A DNA stretch of 6,756 nt from positions 1-6,756 of the forward strand of contig JADDKG010000323.1 in assembly GCA_020253895.1 (NCBI GenBank), given 5' to 3'. A program made the position numbers and the translations under genes. Below, piece by piece: positions 1 through 6,756 of this stretch. The notes beneath the pieces are model-generated. The model ran no database searches. It had not been told where the DNA came from and worked only from the letters and a program-made list of their open reading frames with translations. Numbering within the stretch: position 1 is the first letter of the stretch; the number at the start of each line of letters is the position of its first letter. The DNA comes from Rubrobacter sp. (GTDB taxonomy: Bacteria > Actinomycetota > Rubrobacteria > Rubrobacterales > Rubrobacteraceae).

Positions 1-1143
1 ACGCTGGAGGAGGTGGGGCGGGAGATAGAGCGGCGCATCGCCCGGCTGGAGGAGGAGATCTTCGAGGACGTCGGCCACCCGTTCAACATAGGATCTCCCA
101 AGCAGCTCTCCGAGGTGCTCTTTGAGGAGCTCAGCCTGCCCCCGGTGCGCCGGACCAAGACCGGATACTCCACCGACGCCAAGGTCCTGCAGCAGCTCGC
201 CATCGAGCACCCCATAGCCGAGAAGATCATCGCCTGGCGCGAGATGGCCAAGCTCAAGGGCACCTACGTAGACGGGCTGCTCAAGCTTATCGGGGAGGAC
301 GGCAGGATCCACACCACCCTCAACCAGACCACCACGGCGACGGGCCGGATCTCCAGCGACTCGCCCAACCTGCAGAACATCCCGGTGCGCACCGAGACCG
401 GTATGCGCATCCGGGACGCATTCACCGCCTCCCCGGGGCGGCTGCTGGTGGTCGCCGACTACTCGCAGATAGAGCTCAGGATCCTGGCCCACATGAGCCG
501 CGAGCCCGCCCTGGTCGAGGCCTTCAGGAACGGCGAGGACATACACACCCGCACCGCCGCCGAGGTCTTCGACGTCCGGCCGGAGAGCGTGACCCCCGAG
601 CTGCGGCGCCGGGCCAAGATGGTGAACTTCGGCATCCTGTACGGTATCTCCGGCTACGGGCTCGCCACCCGGCTGGGCAACGTCCATCCCGCGGAGGCCG
701 AGCTCTACATCCAGCGCTACTTCGAGCGCCACCCCAGGGTGACGGAGTTTATCCGCAAGAGCCTCGCCGAGGCCGAGGAGCTCGGCTACGCGACCACCCT
801 CTTCGGGCGGCGGCGCTACGTGCCCGAGCTGCGGAACAAGAACAAGAACGTCCGGAAGCTCGGGGAGAGGATCGCCTTCAACGCCCGGGTGCAGGGCAGC
901 GCCGCCGACATCATCAAGGTGGCCATGGTGGACCTCGCACCCCGCCTCAAGCCCCTAGGGGCCGATATGCTCATGCAGGTCCACGACGAGCTCGTCTTCG
1001 ACGTGGACCGCGACAGGGTGGAGGAGGTCGCGGCGCTCGCCGCCGAGAGGATGGTCGCCGCCTACGACCTCGACCCGCCGCTTGAGGTGGAGATAAAGGC
1101 CGGCGAGAGGTGGGGGCGTGTCAAACCGCTTGACGGCGGGTAA
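1..1143 (+). CDS. polA: DNA polymerase I, C-terminal polymerase domain (5'-partial)
   Basis: This is a family A DNA polymerase, which fills gaps in excision repair and Okazaki-fragment processing in the cytoplasm. The frame is open from base 1, so the 5' part (5' nuclease and any 3'-5' exonuclease domain) lies outside the window; 380 codons plus TAA are visible. Motif A is ADYSQIELRILAH, with the metal-binding Asp at 457-459. The O-helix is RRRAKMVNFGILYG and keeps the Arg, Lys, Phe and Tyr equivalent to Taq R659, K663, F667 and Y671. Motif C is QVHDELVF, with the second catalytic Asp at 985-987. The template-binding stretch TGRISSDSPNLQNIP is also present. The Phe in the O-helix is the usual dNTP-selective form. 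All polymerase residues I can check are intact, so the enzyme should be active. GTG at 13 is an internal codon, not a start. Confidence 0.97.
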   Translation, partial: TLEEVGREIERRIARLEEEIFEDVGHPFNIGSPKQLSEVLFEELSLPPVRRTKTGYSTDAKVLQQLAIEHPIAEKIIAWREMAKLKGTYVDGLLKLIGEDGRIHTTLNQTTTATGRISSDSPNLQNIPVRTETGMRIRDAFTASPGRLLVVADYSQIELRILAHMSREPALVEAFRNGEDIHTRTAAEVFDVRPESVTPELRRRAKMVNFGILYGISGYGLATRLGNVHPAEAELYIQRYFERHPRVTEFIRKSLAEAEELGYATTLFGRRRYVPELRNKNKNVRKLGERIAFNARVQGSAADIIKVAMVDLAPRLKPLGADMLMQVHDELVFDVDRDRVEEVAALAAERMVAAYDLDPPLEVEIKAGERWGRVKPLDGG

Positions 1144-1159
1144 AATAACGAATCTGTGG

Positions 1160-1192
1160 CCGATTAGCCCGGTTGGCTCCTGTTATAATCGG
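1160..1192. repeat. 7-bp inverted repeat across the rpsA promoter
   Basis: CCGATTA (1160-1166) and its exact reverse complement TAATCGG (1186-1192) lie 19 bp apart. The left half covers the -35 position and the right half covers most of the -10 hexamer. This could be a regulator-binding operator, but the arms are short and chance is a real alternative. Confidence 0.3.
1181..1189 (+). promoter_or_regulatory. Extended -10 promoter of rpsA
   Basis: TGTTATAAT is a perfect TGn extension plus a consensus TATAAT (1184-1189), the most A+T-rich spot between polA and rpsA. Transcription should start near 1196, leaving a leader of about 37 nt before the rpsA ATG. At the 17-bp spacing the -35 position (CGATTA, 1161-1166) is poor, which fits an extended -10 promoter. 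A start near 1196 also excludes the in-frame TTG at 1173 as the rpsA start. No other gene start is nearby. Confidence 0.75.
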
Positions 1193-1206
1193 TTGTTGCA
1201 AGCGAG

Positions 1207-1236
1207 ATGTGGAAGGAAAGCAAGAGCGGTACATGA
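1207..1236 (+). CDS. Possible 9-codon leader peptide upstream of rpsA
   Basis: ATG at 1207 opens a frame encoding MWKESKSGT. Its TGA (1234-1236) overlaps the rpsA ATG (1233-1235) in an ATGA arrangement typical of translational coupling. It lies inside the predicted rpsA leader and contains the purine-rich AAGGAAAG that would otherwise be the rpsA ribosome binding site. The ribosome binding site for this small frame (AGCGAG just upstream) is poor. It may be translated and modulate S1 synthesis, or it may be chance. Confidence 0.25.
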   Translation: MWKESKSGT

Positions 1237-2468
1237 CGGAAACTTCAAATAGGGTCTCACACGAGCAGAGCATGAGGGACTTCTTCCGCGAGGAGAACGG
1301 GGAGATAGTCCCGGTAGACGAGAGCGTCCTGATCGACTTCCAGGACGGCGACATCGTCGAGGGCGAGGTCGTCCGGATAGACAAGGACGAGGTCCTCGTC
1401 GACATAGGCTACAAGTCGGAGGGTCTGATCCCGGCGAACGAGCTGACCATCCGCAAGGGAGCGGACCCCAAGGACGTGGTGGAGCTGGGCCAGCGGATAG
1501 AGGCGCTGGTCCTCCAGAAGGAGGACGCCGACGGCCGCCTCATCCTCTCGGCCAAGCGGGCCGCCTTCGAGCGGGCCTGGAACAAGATAGAGGAGGCCTA
1601 CCGGGAGCAGCGCAACGTCGAGGGCCCGGTCATCGAGGTGGTCAAGGGCGGCCTTATACTGGACATCGGCCTGCGGGGCTTTTTGCCGGCGAGCCTCGTC
1701 GACATCCGGCGGGTGAGGAACCTGGAGGAGTACCTCGGGCGGCGGCTGGAGTGCAAGGTCATAGAGCTCAACCGCAGCCGCAACAACGTGGTGCTCTCCC
1801 GCCGGGCGGTGCTCGAGGAGGAGCGCAAGGAGGAGCGCGAGCGGATCCTCAACTCCCTCAACGAGGGCGACATCGTCAAGGGCACCGTCTCGAACCTGGT
1901 GGACTTCGGGGCCTTCGTGGACCTCGACGGGATAGACGGTCTGATCCACATCTCCGAGCTCTCCTGGAACCACGTCGACCATCCGAGCGAAGTGGTACAG
2001 GTGGGCGAGGAGGTCGAGGTGAAGGTCCTCGAGGTAGACCGGGAGCGCGAGCGGATCTCGCTCGGCCTCAAGCAGACCCGCAAGGACCCCTGGCAGGAGG
2101 TTGCCGAGAGGGTCAAGGTGGGCGACGTCATCCACGGCCGGGTGACCAAGCTGGTCTCCTTCGGGGCCTTCGTGGAGGTCGCCGAGGGGGTGGAGGGTCT
2201 GATCCACATCTCCGAGCTGGCCGAGCACCACGTCGAGACCCCGGACGAGATCGTGCGCAGCGGCGACGAGGTAGACGCCCGGGTCATAGACGTGGACCCG
2301 CGGCGCCGCAGGCTCTCCCTCTCCCTGAGGCCGAAGCGCGAGGAGCGCGAGGAGCGGCGCCGTGAGGAGCGGCGGCGGGAGGAGCGCCAGGAGCAGCGGC
2401 CGCGGGAGAGCGGGCTGCGCACCGGCGCGTTCGACGCCCTGAAGGACCTGGACCTCGAGGAGCGATAG
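1233..2468 (+). CDS. rpsA: 30S ribosomal protein S1, four S1 domains
   Basis: Ribosomal protein S1 binds mRNA at the 30S platform and helps initiation on leaders that are structured or lack a Shine-Dalgarno site. The 411-residue product has four S1 (OB-fold) domains at about residues 37-108, 128-190, 210-280 and 295-367. Domains 3 and 4 carry the family signature FGAFV...GLIHISEL; domain 2 has the degenerate GFLPASL. The tail (368-411) is extremely rich in Arg and Glu. Four domains plus a charged tail is the usual actinobacterial form, against six in E. coli. I chose ATG 1233 over the upstream in-frame TTG at 1173 because the promoter -10 lies at 1184-1189. The best Shine-Dalgarno match, AAGGA at 1213-1217, is 15 nt from the ATG, which is far; E. 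coli rpsA also lacks a strong site. The gene begins an apparent operon with coaE. Confidence 0.95.
   Translation: MTETSNRVSHEQSMRDFFREENGEIVPVDESVLIDFQDGDIVEGEVVRIDKDEVLVDIGYKSEGLIPANELTIRKGADPKDVVELGQRIEALVLQKEDADGRLILSAKRAAFERAWNKIEEAYREQRNVEGPVIEVVKGGLILDIGLRGFLPASLVDIRRVRNLEEYLGRRLECKVIELNRSRNNVVLSRRAVLEEERKEERERILNSLNEGDIVKGTVSNLVDFGAFVDLDGIDGLIHISELSWNHVDHPSEVVQVGEEVEVKVLEVDRERERISLGLKQTRKDPWQEVAERVKVGDVIHGRVTKLVSFGAFVEVAEGVEGLIHISELAEHHVETPDEIVRSGDEVDARVIDVDPRRRRLSLSLRPKREEREERRREERRREERQEQRPRESGLRTGAFDALKDLDLEER
1904..2218 (+). repeat. Near-identical DNA repeats between S1 domains 3 and 4
   Basis: Two exact direct repeats lie within rpsA. An 18-bp block at 1904-1921 recurs at 2159-2176, and a 23-bp block at 1938-1960 recurs at 2196-2218. 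They encode the FGAFV and GLIHISEL signatures of domains 3 and 4. The offsets are 255 and 258 bp, differing by one codon. Protein conservation explains part of this, but identity extends through synonymous positions. Confidence 0.85.
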
Positions 2469-2500
2469 CCGCAGCATCCCGAAAGAGGAATGCCCGGAGA

Positions 2501-2529
2501 GGGCCGGTGACCGTGGCGGTCACCGGCCC
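2501..2529 (+). promoter_or_regulatory. Perfect 13-bp hairpin over the coaE start codon
   Basis: GGGCCGGTGACCG (2501-2513) and CGGTCACCGGCCC (2517-2529) are perfect reverse complements separated by three bases. The 5' arm takes in the end of the Shine-Dalgarno GGAGAGGG (2496-2503) and the first GTG start (2507). The second possible GTG (2513-2515) sits at the tip. No run of T follows (CTTCGCG), so it is not a classical intrinsic terminator. It could mask the coaE start, act as a terminator without a U-tract for rpsA, or be a protein-binding palindrome. It is seen by inspection; no folding energy was computed. Confidence 0.8.
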
Positions 2530-3130
2530 CTTCGCGTCCGGCAAGAGCACCTTTGTGCGGATGCTGGGCGAGTTGGGGGCCGAGACGGTCTCGGCCGACG
2601 ATCTCGTCCACCGGCTGCTCGCCTGCGACCCCGAGACCATCGCCCGGGTTGTGGAGCGCTTCGGAAAGGAGGTGCTCGGGGAGCGGGGGATCGACCGGCG
2701 GCGTCTCGGGGAGAGGGTCTTCGGGGATAGGGAGGCGTTGCGTGAGCTGGAGGGCATCCTGCATCCCCTCGTGCGCCGGGAGATAGAGCGTAGGATCTCC
2801 TCCTCCCGCGCCCCCGTCTTCGTGGCCGAGATCCCGCTCCTCTTCGAGGGGACCGGCCGGGAGGGCTTCGACTACACCGTGGCGGTCGTCACCCCGGAGG
2901 AGCGGCGCCGGGGCTGGGCGGCGGAGCGGGGGGTGGGGGAGGAGCGTTTCCGGGCGATCGAGGGTCGCCAGCTCTCCGCCGAGGAGAAGGCGCGGCTCGC
3001 AGACCTGGTGGTGGAAAACGGGGGCAGTCTGGATAGACTCAGGGAGCAGGCGAGGGCGCTGTGGGAGAAGGTTCTCGCGGAGAGGGGGTCGGGCGGTAGC
3101 ACGCGTGAAGAAGAAGGGCGCGGCGGGTAG
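2507..3130 (+). CDS. coaE: Dephospho-CoA kinase
   Basis: CoaE phosphorylates the ribose 3'-OH of dephospho-CoA with ATP, the last step of coenzyme A synthesis, in the cytoplasm. The 207-residue product has the usual family length. It shows a P-loop GPFASGKST (7-15), SADD (29-32), a HisPro pair (86-87), IPLLFE (109-114) and the C-terminal pattern ADLVVENGG. Some positions differ from the common consensus: TGGIGSGKS reads TGPFASGKS, DVPLLFE reads EIPLLFE, and the Arg four residues before the conserved Gln (145) is Ile141. The start is uncertain. GTG 2507 is only 3 nt after the Shine-Dalgarno GGAGAGGG, whereas GTG 2513 has 9-nt spacing and would give MAVTGPFASGKS. Both fall inside a strong hairpin. 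It follows rpsA by 38 nt, as in mycobacteria, and overlaps the next gene by 26 nt. There is no C-terminal fusion. Confidence 0.9.
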   Translation: MTVAVTGPFASGKSTFVRMLGELGAETVSADDLVHRLLACDPETIARVVERFGKEVLGERGIDRRRLGERVFGDREALRELEGILHPLVRREIERRISSSRAPVFVAEIPLLFEGTGREGFDYTVAVVTPEERRRGWAAERGVGEERFRAIEGRQLSAEEKARLADLVVENGGSLDRLREQARALWEKVLAERGSGGSTREEEGRGG

Positions 3131-3723
3131 GCCGAAGAGGGGCCGGTACGGGAGGTCGAGGGCCCGGCGGCGGAGGCTCGCGGGGCTTCTGCTCGTCGTG
3201 GCGGCGCTCCTCGCCGGGGCGTACGGGCTCTACGGGGTGATCTCCGAGCCCCCGGCGGCCATCCAGCGGGCCCTGTACCCGCTGCGCTACGAGGAGGCCA
3301 TCCGGAGAGAGGCCCGCGAGCGGGGGCTCGAGCCCGCCTTCGTCGCCGCCGTCATCTACGCCGAGAGCCGGTTCCAGCAGGAGGCCGTCTCCCACAAAGG
3401 GGCGCACGGCCTCATGCAGATCACCCCGCCCACCGCCAGCTTCATCCGGCACCACAGCGGGATCACCGGCGACTACCGGAAGGATCCCATCGTCAACCTC
3501 AGGATGGGGGTGTGGTACCGCGCCGACCTGGAGGAGCGGTACCTCGGCGATGAGAGGCTCATGCTCGCGGCGTATAATTCCGGGGTGGGCAGCGTGGACG
3601 GCTGGCTCTCGGACGAGGACTTCGACATCCGGCGGGACATCCCCTTTGCAGAGACCAAGGAGTACGTGGACACCGTCCTCGAGGCCCGCTCCAGGTACGA
3701 GGAGCTCTACGGGAGGGATCTGA

Positions 3724-3737
<14 letters not shown>
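3105..3737 (+). CDS. Membrane-anchored lytic transglycosylase (Slt catalytic domain)
   Basis: This enzyme family cleaves the MurNAc-GlcNAc bond of peptidoglycan to give 1,6-anhydro ends, in wall remodelling outside the membrane. The 210-residue product begins with a very basic segment (KKK...RRRR, 2-24), then one hydrophobic helix at about 25-45, which predicts an N-in membrane anchor with the catalytic domain outside. The domain (about 58-200) has the catalytic Glu87 in IYAESRF, then [13 protein letters not shown] (about 100-111) and [10 protein letters not shown] (155-164), the three Slt signatures. No LysM or other wall-binding domain is present. GTG 3105 is chosen because it keeps the basic segment before the helix; the next in-frame GTG falls within the helix. 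The start overlaps coaE by 26 nt and has no close Shine-Dalgarno site, so translation is probably coupled to coaE. The gene also seems to hold a promoter for uvrB. Confidence 0.92.
3550..3578 (+). promoter_or_regulatory. Candidate internal promoter for uvrB
   Basis: Inside the transglycosylase gene, TATAAT (3573-3578) is a perfect -10 hexamer. At exactly 17 bp upstream, ATGAGA (3550-3555) matches four of six -35 consensus bases. The hexamer consists of the Tyr and Asn codons TAT AAT of the AYN motif. This is the only TAT in a gene that otherwise uses TAC for Tyr. Transcription from about 3585 would give uvrB a leader of about 140 nt. I found no CGAAC-N4-GTTCG SOS box in 3550-3724. Confidence 0.5.
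3711..3726 (+). promoter_or_regulatory. uvrB ribosome binding site and ATC start
   Basis: GGGAGGG (3711-3717) lies 6 nt before ATC at 3724-3726, ideal spacing for a Shine-Dalgarno site. The codon just before it (3721-3723) is an in-frame TGA, so uvrB cannot start further upstream in this frame. Nothing else in the region fits an initiator for the conserved UvrB N-terminus. Confidence 0.6.
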
Positions 3738-5723
<1,986 letters not shown>

Positions 5724-5727
<4 letters not shown>

Positions 5728-6527
5728 GGGACACCCTCCTCCGGCGGCCCGCCCGGGAGGAGGAGCAGCGCAAGCCCGTAGGCCGCAAAGCCGAGCGTGC
5801 CGAGGTAGAGCAGGATCTGGTAGGCCGCCGAGCCCATCACCGCCACGCCGGTGGCGAGCGAGACGGCGAGGTGCCCGGCGAGCGGCGGCCAGATGGAGCC
5901 GGTGGGCCGGCGCAGCCCGGCGGAGGCCAGGCCGCCGCAGAGGGTGAAGGCGGCTATGTAGCGGGCCTCGGGCGTCGGGCCGCCGGTGGCGCTCACCGCG
6001 TAGGACAGCGCCCCGGCGAGGAGGGAGGTGGCGACCCCGGCCAGCACCGCTCCCCTCGGGGCGAGTACCCGCCACAGCAGCCCGCGGAAGACCATCTCCT
6101 CGCCCGCGACGGAGAGCCCGGAGGCAATGAGGAGCGCCGCCAGCTCCCCGGCACCCTCCGGCGGGAGAAAGCCTCCGGAGAGGGCGATCCCGGCGGCGAG
6201 CAGGGGGAGCCACAGGTGGAGCAGCCCTGCCCAGCGCCGCGGCCTCCGGAACCCCGCCTCGCCCCACCACCCGAGGCCGGAGAGCAGCGCGGCCGCGAAA
6301 GCCAGCGTCAGAACCTGGTAGATCCCCTCCGGGCTTCCGAGGGCCTCAATCGCCCGCTCGAGCTGCGAGGGTTCCTCAAAGGCCAAGGGTGCGGCCTCTC
6401 TGAGCTGCCGGATGTCCCCGACCGGCTCCTGCGGGTAGACCGCCCTCCCGGCACAGGCGAACCCGAACAGCAGGAGGGTGGTCGCCACGGAGAAGAGAAA
6501 GGGGTGGCGTAGCGCAAAGGCCCTCAT
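5724..6527 (-). CDS. CPBP-family (CAAX/Rce1-like) membrane protein, degenerate active site
   Basis: The 267-residue product is very hydrophobic, with probable membrane helices near 8-27, 70-87, 100-120, 126-140, 160-180, 190-205, 217-232 and 236-257. A roughly 40-residue polar stretch (30-69) follows the first helix. Motif 1 of the CPBP (Abi/CAAX prenyl endopeptidase-like) family is clear: [14 protein letters not shown], with Glu143, Glu144 and Arg148. The later motifs are incomplete. Where FxxxH is expected the sequence reads ALSYAVSA (173-180) with no His. The HxxxN motif reads HLAVS (219-223), with Ser for Asn. It may be an intramembrane protease with altered chemistry, or a non-proteolytic member. 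The ATG at 6525-6527 has GGGGAGG 12 nt upstream. The gene is transcribed alone toward uvrB, and its substrate is unknown. Confidence 0.8.
5735..5763. terminator. Candidate hairpin downstream of uvrB
   Basis: CCTCCTCC (5735-5742) and GGAGGAGG (5756-5763) form a perfect 8-bp stem with a 13-nt G+C-rich loop, beginning 8 nt after the uvrB stop. It lies inside the 3' end of the convergent CPBP gene, where it encodes the [10 protein letters not shown] tail. No T-run follows on either strand. It could help end transcription from both sides, since there is no intergenic space, but the simple composition makes chance plausible. Confidence 0.3.
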
Positions 6528-6560
6528 GCCCGGATGCTTCCTCCCCTTCGCACGGGAAGA

Positions 6561-6566
6561 AGTATA
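6561..6566 (-). promoter_or_regulatory. Candidate -10 box of the CPBP gene
   Basis: On the - strand TATACT (one mismatch to TATAAT) lies in the only A+T-rich patch of the 75-nt gap between the two - strand genes. Transcription would begin near 6554, with a short leader containing the GGGGAGG ribosome binding site before the ATG at 6527. The -35 is weak: CTGAGC at 6587-6582, with 15-bp spacing. The rest of the gap (6528-6602) shows no strong terminator, only a 5-bp GGCCT/AGGCC stem. Confidence 0.35.
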
Positions 6567-6602
6567 TAGGGGGCCTGCGCCGCTCAGGGGGAGGCCGGGC
6601 CG

Positions 6603-6756
6603 CTACTCGTATGAGGCGGCCTTCTGTTTCTGGCGTTCGATCGCCTCCTTCACCGCGCGGGCGTCGGGGAGGGCCATCCTGCCCAGCCGGTGCACCCGCC
6701 CGCTGCTGCTCCAGATGCTGAGCGTGCAGTTCACAAGCCCCTGAACCCTCACCTCC
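6603..6756 (-). CDS. 3' end of unrecognised gene (possibly bacterial PH domain)
   Basis: On the - strand a frame is open from the right edge to TAG at 6605-6603, giving the last 50 residues of a protein that begins beyond the window. It reads from EVRVQG through NCTLSIWSSSGRVHRLGRM to DARAVKEAIERQKQKAASYE. A short beta-rich stretch with a turn (SSSGR) followed by a DARAV...AIERQ helix resembles the C-terminal end of bacterial PH-like (DUF304) domains, where a final strand pair precedes a 'dpe-V-I' helix. That is a shape comparison only, and I do not assign a function. Codon choice matches the window, which supports a real gene. Confidence 0.5.
   Translation of the reverse strand, partial: EVRVQGLVNCTLSIWSSSGRVHRLGRMALPDARAVKEAIERQKQKAASYE

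Noticed and set aside
749..757. TTATCCGCA, one mismatch from a DnaA box
   Set aside because: It is a single copy inside the polA coding sequence (FIRK), with no clustering or A+T-rich region.
1159..1177. GCCGATT...GGTTGGC as a terminator for polA
   Set aside because: The stem needs several G-U pairs, has no T-run, and overlaps the rpsA promoter region.
1257..2477. - strand open frame of 406 codons opposite rpsA
   Set aside because: It is repetitive Leu/Asp/Val/His sequence produced by the antisense of the acidic S1 domains, with no family features.
6478..6744. + strand open frame of 88 codons at the right edge
   Set aside because: It runs antisense through the CPBP start, its promoter gap and the last - strand gene; the - strand readings have better codon choice.

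Overview
The window is a G+C-rich bacterial chromosome segment. Its gene order is polA (3' end) - rpsA - coaE - lytic transglycosylase - uvrB on the + strand, followed by two - strand genes: a CPBP/CAAX-type membrane protein and the 3' end of an unrecognised gene. From memory, the order polA-rpsA-coaE-(one gene)-uvrB matches the actinobacterial arrangement, e.g. Mycobacterium tuberculosis Rv1629-Rv1633. That, the four-domain S1 protein and the strong preference for G/C-ending codons suggest an actinobacterium. A deep branch such as Rubrobacter is possible, but the genus is a guess.

Layout: 1-1143 encodes the polymerase domain of DNA polymerase I. 1144-1232 is a short intergenic region with an extended -10 promoter (TGTTATAAT) and a 9-codon upstream reading frame that ends on the rpsA start codon. 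rpsA (1233-2468), coaE (2507-3130), a membrane-anchored Slt-type transglycosylase (3105-3737) and uvrB (3724-5727) form a tight same-strand run with spacings of +38, -26 and -14 nt. This is consistent with co-transcription from the rpsA promoter. A second, internal promoter for uvrB is likely inside the transglycosylase gene. The CPBP gene (5724-6527, - strand) converges on uvrB, and the two TAG stops share one CTAG palindrome. 6528-6602 carries a candidate promoter for the CPBP gene. A further - strand gene enters from beyond the right edge and stops at 6603.

The genes are core functions: DNA repair and replication (PolA, UvrB), translation (S1), the last step of coenzyme A synthesis (CoaE) and cell-wall turnover (transglycosylase). 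PolA and UvrB act in the same nucleotide excision repair pathway. I see no mobile element, CRISPR array, RNA gene or new multi-gene system.

The unusual signals are in expression control: a perfect 13-bp stem hairpin exactly over the coaE start, an apparent ATC start codon for uvrB, a consensus internal promoter built from otherwise avoided codons, and a CPBP protein that seems to have lost part of its active site.
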